A stretch of 64,000 nucleotides of DNA, from NCBI RefSeq assembly GCF_001190945.1, contig NZ_CP011112.1:1426001-1490000 (forward strand). The letters are read 5' to 3'. The translations under genes and the position numbers were made by a program. The stretch's first letter is position 1; each line of letters begins with the position of its first letter. This DNA comes from Luteipulveratus mongoliensis (GTDB taxonomy: Bacteria > Actinomycetota > Actinomycetes > Actinomycetales > Dermatophilaceae). Shown in pieces: positions 35,032 to 43,251 of this stretch. Below the pieces are notes generated by a model that saw only the letters and a list, made by a program, of their open reading frames with translations, was not told the origin of the DNA and ran no database searches.

Positions 35032-36423
35032 ATGATTCGTCATGCCCTGAACCGATCCGTCCGCCCCGGTGTCGCGGTGAGCGCGGCCGCCGCGCTCACC
35101 GCGCTCGGGCTCGTCGCTGCACCAGCAGTCTCGGCAGCACCGGTCGCCGAGAGCCACACATCGTGCAGCACCTGCGTGGCCAAGCGGTCGCATACCTTCA
35201 CGATCCCCGCGCTCGAGAGTGCCCGGGACACCGAGCTGCTCCGCACGCAAGACTCGCTCAGCGCCAGTGACCTGCGCTCGACGGGGTTCTACCTCCCCGC
35301 GGGCACCGCCCTCAACGTCGTCGTGCACAGAGGCAGCACCCCACCCACCCTGGTGGTCGGCGCGCCGGACGCTGACGCGCGGACGGAGTACAAGGCGCCG
35401 CGCGAGTACCCGCTCGCCGTCGGTCGCAACACCGTCACCGACCCGGGTGGTGGTGTGGTCTACCTCAAGCTCGTCGGATCCGCAGGCGGCGCGAAGGTCA
35501 GCATCGGCGACGCGGCCCAGCCGATGCCGTACTTCAAGCTCGGCTCGACGACCGAGGCCGACTTCCAGCGTCAGCTCGACACCCAGCTCACGCCGTACGT
35601 CGAGCTCAAGAGTCCGCACGCGACGGTGACAGTCGAGCGGGCGTCCGCGTTGACGTACCGAAACGAGAACCACGCCGCTCTGATGTCGACGTTCGAGGAC
35701 ATCATCGGCATCGAGGACGCGACCAGCGGCTACGGCACGGGCAAGCCCCAGGATGCGCGACTCGTGCACCCCTACCATTTCGTCGGCTTCCCCTCGGCGA
35801 TTCCGAACGTCGGTGCATACGCGACGCACGGCCACATGTCGTTCCCCCCGCCGATCCAGGACCGGCTGCTCACGGTCGAGGGACTGCGTACTCGTGGCTG
35901 GGGGATCTATCACGAGCTGGGGCACCAGCATCAGCAGATCACCTACAAACCGGACTCGCTCACCGAGGTGACGGTCAACATCTACTCGCTCGCCGTGAAC
36001 GCGTCCTTCGCCAAGAAGTACGGCCAGGTGCCGCGTCTGCACGTGGCCGACGCCAAGACGGGAAAGACGCCGTGGGAGAGCGCGATTCCCAAGTTGCGCT
36101 CTGCCGGAGTGAGCTACAAGACCACCTTCGACCCGTACGAGAAGCTGGTCATGTTCGAGCAGCTGCGCCTGACCTTCGGTGACGACTTCTGGCCGCGGCT
36201 GCATCAGCTGGTCCGGCAGGAGAAGCCTGCGGCCGGCACCTACACCGACGAGGCTCTGCGCCTGCGCAACTTCGTCGTCCTCACCAGCCGCGTCGTCGGC
36301 TACGACCTGAGCGACTTCTACCGGGCCTGGGGCTTCCCCGTCGATGCAGATGCAACCGCACAGCTCGCAGCACTTGGCCTCGGCACCTCGCCGATCGATC
36401 CAACAACCACTACCGAGAGCTGA
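35032..36423 (+). CDS. Secreted M60-family (enhancin-like) metallopeptidase
   Basis: 463 aa with a signal peptide (about 1-37, ending VSAAPV). The zinc motif YHELGHQHQQ (His294, Glu295, His298) is the HExGHxxQ signature of M60/enhancin peptidases, with TEVTVNIYSL downstream. Relatives degrade mucins and O-glycoproteins. An N-terminal region (about 60-200) looks beta-rich. GGAGGAACG precedes the ATG. Together with PL8 and fucosidase genes it suggests that the target includes fucosylated glycoprotein or proteoglycan; plant or fungal polymers are not excluded. Confidence 0.85.
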   Translation: MIRHALNRSVRPGVAVSAAAALTALGLVAAPAVSAAPVAESHTSCSTCVAKRSHTFTIPALESARDTELLRTQDSLSASDLRSTGFYLPAGTALNVVVHRGSTPPTLVVGAPDADARTEYKAPREYPLAVGRNTVTDPGGGVVYLKLVGSAGGAKVSIGDAAQPMPYFKLGSTTEADFQRQLDTQLTPYVELKSPHATVTVERASALTYRNENHAALMSTFEDIIGIEDATSGYGTGKPQDARLVHPYHFVGFPSAIPNVGAYATHGHMSFPPPIQDRLLTVEGLRTRGWGIYHELGHQHQQITYKPDSLTEVTVNIYSLAVNASFAKKYGQVPRLHVADAKTGKTPWESAIPKLRSAGVSYKTTFDPYEKLVMFEQLRLTFGDDFWPRLHQLVRQEKPAAGTYTDEALRLRNFVVLTSRVVGYDLSDFYRAWGFPVDADATAQLAALGLGTSPIDPTTTTES

Positions 36424-36452
36424 ATCCATCTGGAACTGAAGGGAATGCAACG

Positions 36453-37217
36453 ATGATTTCCACACTTCGCAAGGCTGTCCTGGTGCTGTCCGTCCTCATG
36501 GTCGCAACGGTGTTCAACGGGCCGAAAGCCCTCGCATCGCCGACCGGCACACTCGACTGGTCGATACCGAACGCACCGACCAGCGGGTTCAAGCAGATCA
36601 ACTACTACCTGACCGTGCAGGGCATGTCCGACCAGAGCGGTTGGTACTTCGCCTACCAGTTCACCACTCTGGCTGGGCAGGGTGGCTACATCGGCCTGCA
36701 GCCCAAATCTCGTGATGCCAATGGCAATCAGGTCCTGCAGGCGGTGTTCAGCAACTTCTCGTCGGGCTCGACCGAGAACGACGCCAACTGCGTGCCCGGC
36801 GCCGACGGTGGAGCGGGCGTCAGCTGCTCGACACGGTTCACGCCGACGATGGGGCACACCTATCGGATGCAGGTACTTAATCGCGGCGGCGGCACCTGGG
36901 AAGGTGTCGTCTCCGACATGACGTCGGGCGGCCCGTTCATCCACATCGGCACCTGGACCCTCACGGACCCGGCGCTGATGCGGGCATCGCAGGTCTCGTG
37001 GGCCGAGCGCTACATCGACGGGTACAACTGCAATCTCGCGGACATCCCGTACTTCAAGGTCACCTACCGGTCGCCGATCGGCTGGGGCACAGACAACGTG
37101 CAGCGCGACGGCACGCTGTCGTCGGCTCGTGAGGGTGGCCCGTGCACCGGTTCGCAGGGTTTCTCAGCCAGCGGCTCCGGCACCGCCGTCACCGTCCAAG
37201 GAGGCTCCACCGGCTGA
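36453..37217 (+). CDS. Secreted beta-rich protein, DUF3472-like
   Basis: 254 aa with a signal peptide (1-29, ending ALASP). The body has regular aromatic/Gly strands: GWYFAYQFTTLAGQGGYIGL, then GGGTWEGVVSDM and ERYIDGYNCNLADIPYFKVT, resembling DUF3472-type jelly-roll proteins often found with polysaccharide lyases. Five Cys, most of which could pair. No catalytic motif is evident; it may bind glycan. It is the last gene of the foraging locus and its stop lies 9 nt before the 27-bp tandem array. GAAGGGAA precedes the ATG. Confidence 0.65.
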   Translation: MISTLRKAVLVLSVLMVATVFNGPKALASPTGTLDWSIPNAPTSGFKQINYYLTVQGMSDQSGWYFAYQFTTLAGQGGYIGLQPKSRDANGNQVLQAVFSNFSSGSTENDANCVPGADGGAGVSCSTRFTPTMGHTYRMQVLNRGGGTWEGVVSDMTSGGPFIHIGTWTLTDPALMRASQVSWAERYIDGYNCNLADIPYFKVTYRSPIGWGTDNVQRDGTLSSAREGGPCTGSQGFSASGSGTAVTVQGGSTG

Positions 37218-37225
37218 TCCTCCCG

Positions 37226-37575
37226 CTGGTCGAGTAGGCGAGCCCGACCCCGCTGGTCGAGTAGGCGAGCCCGACCCCGCTGGTCGAGTAGGCGAGCCCG
37301 ACCCCGCTGGTCGAGTAGGCGAGCCCGACCCCGCTGGTCGAGTAGGCGAGCCAGACCCCGCTGGTCGAGTAGGCGAGCCCGACCCCGCTGGTCGAGTAGG
37401 CGAGCCCGACCCCGCTGGTCGAGTAGGCGAGCCAGACCCCGCTGGTCGAGTAGGCGAGCGCCCTGGCGCGAGCCGTATCGAGACCCGGTGAACGCGTGCA
37501 CCGGGTCTCGATACGTCTCGGCTAGCGCCTCGTCTACTCGACCAGCGGTGGGCGCGCTCCGGCTACTCGACCAGC
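37226..37575. repeat. CTGGTCGAGTAG repeat, copy 3, with a 9 x 27-bp tandem array
   Basis: Occupies the 371-bp junction of two convergent genes. CTGGTCGAGTAGGCGAGC starts at 37226, 37253, 37280, 37307, 37334, 37361, 37388, 37415 and 37442, an exact 27-bp period with a few C/A changes. A 16-bp perfect hairpin follows: GTATCGAGACCCGGTG (37475-37490), 8-nt loop, CACCGGGTCTCGATAC (37499-37514). Then come two inverted copies of CTACTCGACCAGCGG (about 37534 and 37564). There are no unique spacers, so it is not a CRISPR. No gene is credible here. Confidence 0.95.
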
Positions 37576-37588
37576 GGTTTCGGGCCGG

Positions 37589-38179
37589 CTACTCGTCGAT
37601 CAGGACGACGTGCAGCGTGCGGGGGCCGTGCACGCCCTCGACGCGCTGCAGCTCGATGTCACTGGTCGCGCTGCCGCCGCTGATCCAGGTCTGAGGACGC
37701 GTGGGGTCGAGCACGCTGGTCGCGTCGGGCACATCGGCAACGATCTGGTCCGCGCGGACGATGCACACGTGCAGGTCCGGCAGTAGCGAGATCGCCCGAC
37801 GCCCTTGTCCCGCACCGTGATCCAGCACGAGCGTGCCGGTCTCGGCGATGGCGACCGTGGCGGTGGTCACCACCGCCCTCACCTGATCGAGGGCTGCCCA
37901 GCTGAGGTCGTCATCCGGTACGCCGTCCGGGAGATCCCACGGCAACCCCGCGGGGACGACGTACGACTCTTCGGCGGGCAGCGCGGCCCGGATCGTGTCG
38001 ACCACCTCGTCGGCAGCGCATCGAGTGACCGTTGCGCCGTAGTCCTCGACTCGCTCGACGAAGAGGGCACTCGCATCGCCTTGGTCACGAGTTCGCTTGC
38101 GCAGCAACGGTGCCGGTGCCTCGACCGCATCGGTGAGCGCACGTCGTACGGCGCCGAGGACGCCCTCGCGACTGGTCAT
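37589..38179 (-). CDS. lutC: LutC-like LUD-domain protein
   Basis: 196 aa, LUD domain (ATVAIAETGTLVLDHGAGQG, then DLHVCIVRADQIVADVPDA). Third component of the LutABC system that oxidises L-lactate to pyruvate. The ATG at 38179 overlaps the lutB stop by 4 nt, supporting this start over a longer in-frame one. Last gene of the lut operon and convergent with the foraging locus across the 27-bp repeat array. Confidence 0.9.
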   Translation of the reverse strand: MTSREGVLGAVRRALTDAVEAPAPLLRKRTRDQGDASALFVERVEDYGATVTRCAADEVVDTIRAALPAEESYVVPAGLPWDLPDGVPDDDLSWAALDQVRAVVTTATVAIAETGTLVLDHGAGQGRRAISLLPDLHVCIVRADQIVADVPDATSVLDPTRPQTWISGGSATSDIELQRVEGVHGPRTLHVVLIDE

Positions 38180-39639
38180 GACTCGCTCCCGGACTGCTTG
38201 CGCCACCACGAGCGGAACGGCTCCCGCGCGGGCAGCGGCAGGTCGCGCGCGCGTGTCCACGCCGCTGCACCTGGAAGCGGCACGGTCTGAGAGACGCGAT
38301 CTCGCGAGCGACCGAGAGCAGCCCGCGCGACCCCCGACGTACGGAGTGCTCGGTCAAGTCGGCGCGAGTCGGACAGCGTCCAACTGGCGGCCTTCATGGC
38401 GAGCGCCTCAGCCTTCGGACGCCGGTCACCGCGATGCCCGTCGACCACCTTGCTGCGTAGGTGCACCAAGACCTCCGGGATGTCGATCCGCACCGGGCAC
38501 GCCTCGAAGCAGGCGCCGCACAGCGTGGATGCATAAGGGAGAGAGTCGGTTTGGGCGTCCACCCCGGTGCCCTTGAGCAGCGGGTTGAGGATGGCACCGA
38601 TCGGGCCGGGATAGACCGAGCCGTACGCGTGCCCGCCGGTCCGTTCGTAGACCGGGCACACGTTGAGGCAGGCCGAGCACCGGATGCAGCGCAGCGCCTG
38701 CCGGCCGACCTCGTCGGCGAGCGCGCGGCTGCGTCCGTTGTCGAGCAGGACGACGTGCACTTCCTGCGGCCCATCGCCGGGCGTGACGCCGGTCCACATG
38801 GACGTGTAGGGGTTCATCCGCTCGCCGGTGCTGGACCGGGGGAGGAGCTGGAGGAAGACCTGGAGGTCGTCGTACGTCGGCACGATCTTCTCGATGCCGA
38901 CGACGCTGATGAGCACCTCGGGCAGCGTCAGGCACATCCGGCCGTTGCCCTCCGACTCGACGACCACGAGCGTGCCGCTGTCCGCGACGGCGAAGTTGGC
39001 GCCCGAGACCGCGACCTTGGCGCGCAGGAATTTCTCGCGCAGGTGCAGCCTCGCGGCGGCCGCGAGATCGGCGGGAGCATCGGACAGATCCGGTGGCGCG
39101 GCCCGGCCCGAGTCGCCCATCCGAGCGGCGAAGATCTCGCGAATCTCCGCGCGGTTGCGATGAATTGCGGGCACGAGGATGTGTGAGGGGAGGTCATCGC
39201 CGAGCTGGACGATCAGCTCGGCGAGGTCGGTCTCCCAGGCGGCGATGCCTTCCTCGGCGAGCGCTTCGTTGAGGCCGATCTCCTGAGTGGCCATCGACTT
39301 CACCTTGACGACCTCGTCGGCGTCGTGCGCGTGAGCGATGGTCGCCACGATGGCGTTGGCCTCGGCGGCGTCGCGCGCCCAGTGCACAGTCGCCCCGGCT
39401 CGCGTCAAGGACTCCTCGAGCTCGACGAGGTAGTGATCGAGGCGGGACAGCACGTGATCCTTGATGGCAGCGCCGTCGACGCGCAGCTGCTCCCAGTCGT
39501 CGACCTCGGCGACCACGCCGGCCCGCTTGTCGCGGATCGTGCCGGTCGCGTGGGCGAGGTTGCGGCGCAGCTGGGTGTCGCGCAGCGCGTGCGCGGCGGC
39601 GGTCGGGAACGGCGGCATCCCGACAAAGGTGCGGCTCAT
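38176..39639 (-). CDS. lutB: LutB-like iron-sulfur L-lactate oxidation protein
   Basis: 487 aa. An N-terminal LUD domain (KVKSMATQEIGLNEAL, GANFAVADSGTLVVVESEGN) is followed by two [4Fe-4S] ferredoxin-like clusters, CIRCSACLNVCP and CGACFEACP (about 355-425), and a C-terminal LutB tail. Carries electrons from L-lactate oxidation in LutABC. ATG at 39639 overlaps the lutA stop (ATGA). The operon would consume the L-lactate produced by the fucose pathway at 44.8-50.1 kb. Confidence 0.93.
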   Translation of the reverse strand: MSRTFVGMPPFPTAAAHALRDTQLRRNLAHATGTIRDKRAGVVAEVDDWEQLRVDGAAIKDHVLSRLDHYLVELEESLTRAGATVHWARDAAEANAIVATIAHAHDADEVVKVKSMATQEIGLNEALAEEGIAAWETDLAELIVQLGDDLPSHILVPAIHRNRAEIREIFAARMGDSGRAAPPDLSDAPADLAAAARLHLREKFLRAKVAVSGANFAVADSGTLVVVESEGNGRMCLTLPEVLISVVGIEKIVPTYDDLQVFLQLLPRSSTGERMNPYTSMWTGVTPGDGPQEVHVVLLDNGRSRALADEVGRQALRCIRCSACLNVCPVYERTGGHAYGSVYPGPIGAILNPLLKGTGVDAQTDSLPYASTLCGACFEACPVRIDIPEVLVHLRSKVVDGHRGDRRPKAEALAMKAASWTLSDSRRLDRALRTSGVARAALGRSRDRVSQTVPLPGAAAWTRARDLPLPAREPFRSWWRKQSGSES

Positions 39640-40373
39640 GATCCGACCTGCGTGCTGGCGAGGACCTCGGCCAGGTGCATGGTGCGTACGCCGGCCTGCT
39701 GGCGGGAGAGCAGCCCACCGATGTGCATGAGGCACGAGCTGTCGCCGGCCACGAGGACCTCCGCGTCGGTGTCGCGCACGTGGCGCGCCTTGTCCGAGCC
39801 CATGGCAACGGAGGTGTCGGAGTTCTTGACCGCGAATGTGCCTCCAAAGCCACAGCATTCGGTCGCCTGAGGCAGCTCGACGAGGTCGATCCCGCGTACA
39901 GCCTCCAGAAGTCGGCTCGGCCGGTCACCGACGCCAACCATCCGCAGAGAGTGACACGTCGGGTGGTAGGTCACGCGGTGCGGGAAGTACGCGCCCACGT
40001 CGGTGACACCCAGGACGTCGACCAAGAACTCGGACAGCTCGTAAACCGTTGGTGCCGTTGAGCTCACAGCGGCCACGAGGGCTGCGTCACCGGATCGCCT
40101 TGCGACGATGGCGTGTTGATGACGAGCGCAGCCCGTGCACGAGCCGGACGGCGTGACGACGGCGTCGTAGCCCTCGAAGACATCGACGAAGTTGCGGACG
40201 ACGGGCACCGCCTCGTCGAGGTAGCCGGTGTTGATCATCGGCTGCGCGCAGCAGGTCTGACCGAGCGGAACCTCGACATTGACGCCGAGTCTGCGCAGGA
40301 GCGTGAGGGTCGCGCGTGCGGTATCAGGGAAGAGGCTGTCGTTGAGACAGGTCACCTGCAGGGCGACGTTCAC
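39636..40373 (-). CDS. lutA: LutA-like CCG-domain L-lactate oxidation protein
   Basis: 245 aa with two CCG-type iron-sulfur/heterodisulfide-reductase motifs: GQTCCAQPM with SGSCTGCARHQH, and TYHPTCHSLRM with ECCGFGGTFAVKN. First gene of lutABC. I place the start at the GTG at 40373 because AAAGGAGG lies 7 nt before it; the longer frame upstream has no ribosome site and collides with the divergent regulator. Only 35 nt separate this start codon from that of the regulator. Confidence 0.92.
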   Translation of the reverse strand: MNVALQVTCLNDSLFPDTARATLTLLRRLGVNVEVPLGQTCCAQPMINTGYLDEAVPVVRNFVDVFEGYDAVVTPSGSCTGCARHQHAIVARRSGDAALVAAVSSTAPTVYELSEFLVDVLGVTDVGAYFPHRVTYHPTCHSLRMVGVGDRPSRLLEAVRGIDLVELPQATECCGFGGTFAVKNSDTSVAMGSDKARHVRDTDAEVLVAGDSSCLMHIGGLLSRQQAGVRTMHLAEVLASTQVGS

Positions 40374-40408
40374 CGGCGTTCCTCCTTTGTCCTCGTAGGA
40401 TCGCACTC

Positions 40409-41095
40409 ATGGCCGTGACGGATGAAGCCATTCTGAGCATCAAGGGCATGCTCCTCAGTGGCGAGCTCAAACCGGGAGACCGGCTGCCCCCGGAGAAAGA
40501 GCTGAGCGATCGGCTTGGGTTGTCCCGCAACTCGCTGCGCGAAGCAGTCCGAGCGCTCGAGCTGATCAAGGTGCTGGACGTCCGTCGTGGCGACGGCACC
40601 TACGTGACCAGCCTGGAGCCCCGGCTCCTGCTCGAAGCGATGACCTTCGTCGTGGACCTGCATCAGGACGCCTCCGTGCTGGAGCTGTTCGAGGTGCGCC
40701 GGATCCTCGAGCCCGCTGCAGCCGCGCTGGCCGCGCGACACGCGACTCGTGAGGACACCCAGGCCCTGCGGGCGATGCTGAGCGAGGTCACTGAGCAGAC
40801 GCCCATCGAGGATCTCGTCGCGCACGACATGGCGTTCCACCGGCTCATCAACGGCCTGTCCGGCAACGTCTCGCTGAGCAGCATCTTGGAGGGGCTGTCC
40901 GGAAGCACGCTGCGAGCCCGAATCTGGCGCGGCTTGACCCAGGACAACGCGGTGGCCCGGACACTGGCCGAGCACCACGCCATCGTGGACGCGATCGAGT
41001 CCGGGGACGCCGACCTGGTGCGTTCGTGCGTCACGGTCCACATCAGTGGCGTGGAGCGGTGGCTGCAACAGCAGGCCGGCCCGAACCCGAGTTGA
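40409..41095 (+). CDS. FadR-type GntR regulator (LldR/LutR-like)
   Basis: 228 aa. GntR winged helix (LKPGDRLPPEKELSDRLGLS, RNSLREAVRALELI, GDGTYVT) and a C-terminal FCD ligand domain with the metal-binding pattern Asp/His (DMAFHRLI), His (AEHHAIVDAI) and His (VHISGVERWL). It is divergent from lutABC, so lactate-responsive control is the first hypothesis. It could also respond to a fucose intermediate, since the fucose importer operon ends 97 nt beyond it. The short divergent gap means that its binding site must overlap coding DNA or both ribosome sites. Confidence 0.85.
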   Translation: MAVTDEAILSIKGMLLSGELKPGDRLPPEKELSDRLGLSRNSLREAVRALELIKVLDVRRGDGTYVTSLEPRLLLEAMTFVVDLHQDASVLELFEVRRILEPAAAALAARHATREDTQALRAMLSEVTEQTPIEDLVAHDMAFHRLINGLSGNVSLSSILEGLSGSTLRARIWRGLTQDNAVARTLAEHHAIVDAIESGDADLVRSCVTVHISGVERWLQQQAGPNPS

Positions 41096-41134
41096 TTGGC
41101 GCGGCTCCTCCTCCGGTCGCGGTCGCAGGCTCCC

Positions 41135-41185
41135 GCGCGCCGGCATCGTCGCAGCTTGCTGGATGCGGACGACGAGCCGGCGCGC
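41135..41185. terminator. Bidirectional stem-loop between gntR and the sugar-binding protein gene
   Basis: Arms GCGCGCCGGC (41135-41144) and GCCGGCGCGC (41176-41185) pair perfectly. After a single bulged A (41145), TCGTC (41146-41150) and GACGA (41171-41175) extend the stem by 5 bp around a 20-nt loop. It lies between two convergent genes, so it probably ends both transcripts. Confidence 0.65.
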
Positions 41186-41191
41186 TGAGCA

Positions 41192-42193
41192 TCACTTGTA
41201 GAGGACGGCCTGGATCTTCGGGTCGGTGATGTTGGTCTTGTCGTACCAGTAGTAGCCCGTGTCGATCGTCTTGGGCAGGGTCTCGCCCTTGATGGCCTTC
41301 ATGGCCGCGCGGACGACCTGCTGGCCGATGCCGACCGGGTTCTGCGTGATGGCACCGGCCTCGGTCCCGTTGCCGATGGCCGTGAGTTGCGCCTGACCAG
41401 AGTCGAACCCGACCACCTTGATGTTCTTCTTGCCGCTCTCCTGTACGCCCTTGATCACGCCGACGGCAGAGCCCTCGTTGGCGCCGTAGATGCCGGCGAT
41501 GTCGGGGTGGGAGGAGATGATCGACTTGGTGATGTCGGCGGACTTCGCCGGGTCACCGGCGCCGTACTGCACCGGAAGCACCTTGATGCCAGGGGCATTG
41601 GCCTTCATCCAGTCCAGGAAGCCGTCCCGGCGGTCCTGACCGGTCACGCTCGTCTGGTCGTGCACGACCAGGCCTACGGTGCCCTTGTTGCCGATCAGTG
41701 CGGCCATCCGCTTGGCGGCCTCGGCTGCCGCAGCCTTGTTGTTGGTCGCGGCGGTGGTCAGGGGGATGTCGCCCTCCACGCCCGAGTCGAAGGCGATGAC
41801 GGGGATGTTCTTGGCCTTGGCGTCCTTGAGTGCGCCGGCGGCCGCCTTGCTGTCGAGCGCGGCGAAGCCGAGCGCGGCCGGCTTCTTGGCGAGCGCGTTG
41901 GTCAGCATCGTCATCTGACCCTCGACGTCCTGCTCGGTCGGCGGGCCCTCGAAGGTGATCCGCGCGCCCTGCTTGGCCGCCTCGGTCTCCGCGCCCTTCT
42001 TGACGGCCTGCCAGAACTGGTGCTGGAAGCCCTTGGACACGATGGCGATGTACGGCTTCTCGCCGGCGGCAGGCTTGGACGTGCCACCTCCTGCCGAGCT
42101 CGTCGACGAGTCGTCGCTCTCGAATCCGCACGCGGCGGTCAGACTGACGGCGGCGACAATGGCGACGGCTGCGCCGAAACGACTGCTACGCAT
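41192..42193 (-). CDS. Sugar ABC transporter substrate-binding lipoprotein (RbsB-like)
   Basis: 333 aa with lipobox SLTAAC and a periplasmic-binding-protein fold (KPYIAIVSKGFQHQFWQAVK; HPDIAGIYGANEGSAVGVIK; VGFDSGQAQLTAI). Last gene of the minus operon fucD-ATPase-permease-SBP, so L-fucose or a related deoxy sugar is the probable ligand (inference). The ATG at 42193 is chosen because the signal peptide starts there (MRSSRFGAAVAIVAAVSL). A GAGAGAG ribosome site precedes it. Confidence 0.88.
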   Translation of the reverse strand: MRSSRFGAAVAIVAAVSLTAACGFESDDSSTSSAGGGTSKPAAGEKPYIAIVSKGFQHQFWQAVKKGAETEAAKQGARITFEGPPTEQDVEGQMTMLTNALAKKPAALGFAALDSKAAAGALKDAKAKNIPVIAFDSGVEGDIPLTTAATNNKAAAAEAAKRMAALIGNKGTVGLVVHDQTSVTGQDRRDGFLDWMKANAPGIKVLPVQYGAGDPAKSADITKSIISSHPDIAGIYGANEGSAVGVIKGVQESGKKNIKVVGFDSGQAQLTAIGNGTEAGAITQNPVGIGQQVVRAAMKAIKGETLPKTIDTGYYWYDKTNITDPKIQAVLYK

Positions 42194-42252
42194 GGTGACT
42201 CGCTCTCTCTGGGTTAGGGATGTCGTACGAGCGTGGTGGGCCTGGCGGGCCC

Positions 42253-43251
42253 TCACGCTTCCTTCTTGCGGACCATGTCCGCATACACGGCGGCGATGAT
42301 CACAGCGCCGAGGATGACGCTCTGCCACTCCTGGGGGATGGACATGATCTGCAGCCCGTTGTTGAGCACCGAGATGATCAGTGCGCCGATGACGGTGCCG
42401 ACGATCGAGCCCTTGCCGCCGGCCAGCGAGGTGCCGCCGATGACGACGGCCGCGATCGCCTGCAGCTCGTAGCCGCTGCCCGTGGCGGGCTGGGCCGAGC
42501 CCAGTCGGGCTGAGATCATCACGCCGGCCAGACCGGTGAACAGGCCGGCGAGGGTGTAGATGATCAGCTTCCACTTGCGGACGTTGATCCCGGACAGCGC
42601 GGTCGCGTCCTCGTTGCTGCCGATCGAGTAGGTGTAGCGACCGAGGACGGTCTTGCTCAGCACTACTCCGGCGACCACGGCGGCTATCAGGAGCACCACG
42701 ACCGCGTTGGGGAAGTTGACTCCGGGGAGCACGTCGCCGGTCGAAAGGCGTTGGTACGCCGGGTCATCGGTGAAGTAGATCGGTCGGCTGTCGGCGATGA
42801 CGAGGGCCAGCCCCTGGGCCACGAGCATCATGGCGAGGGTCGCGATGAACGGCGGCAGCTTGAGCACCGCGACGTTGAACCCGTTGACGAGACCGATCAG
42901 TCCACCGAACAGCACCGCGCACAGCACGCCCAGGGGGACCGGCAGGCCCCAGTTGACGATGAACACACCGGACATCACGGCACACAGGGCCATCCCCGTC
43001 CCGATGGACAGGTCGATCCCGGCGGTGATGATGACGAACGTCGTGCCGAGCGCGAGGAGTCCGATCACCACCGTCGCGAACAGGATGCTGGTGATGTTGT
43101 CGTAGGTGAAGAAGTTGTCGCCGGCGATTGAGAAGAACGCGAAGATCACGATCAGGCTCGCGAACGCAAGGAGCTGCTGGAGCCTGTCCTTCACCGCCTG
43201 GCTCAGGCCGGTAGCCGGCGCGGCCTCGTCGGGCTGGAGCACGGTCGTCAT
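42253..43251 (-). CDS. Sugar ABC transporter permease (RbsC-like)
   Basis: 332 aa, about ten hydrophobic segments, BPD_transp_2 family: TFVIITAGIDLSIGTGMALC, GLVNGFNVAVLKLPPFIATL and AIAAVVIGGTSLAGGKGSI are the usual RbsC blocks. Its ATG overlaps the ATPase stop by 4 nt. Encoded with fucD, so most likely the membrane channel for L-fucose import. Confidence 0.9.
   Translation of the reverse strand: MTTVLQPDEAAPATGLSQAVKDRLQQLLAFASLIVIFAFFSIAGDNFFTYDNITSILFATVVIGLLALGTTFVIITAGIDLSIGTGMALCAVMSGVFIVNWGLPVPLGVLCAVLFGGLIGLVNGFNVAVLKLPPFIATLAMMLVAQGLALVIADSRPIYFTDDPAYQRLSTGDVLPGVNFPNAVVVLLIAAVVAGVVLSKTVLGRYTYSIGSNEDATALSGINVRKWKLIIYTLAGLFTGLAGVMISARLGSAQPATGSGYELQAIAAVVIGGTSLAGGKGSIVGTVIGALIISVLNNGLQIMSIPQEWQSVILGAVIIAAVYADMVRKKEA

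Noticed and set aside
37226-37458. CRISPR-like regular repeats
   Set aside because: Units are directly adjacent with no unique spacers, and no cas genes are present.
37064-37501. Open minus-strand frame encoding repeated RARLLDQRG-like peptides (similar one at 19148-19450)
   Set aside because: The 27-bp array is a multiple of 3 and so stays open in every frame without being selected. There is no ribosome site, and the frame ends inside a real gene on the other strand.
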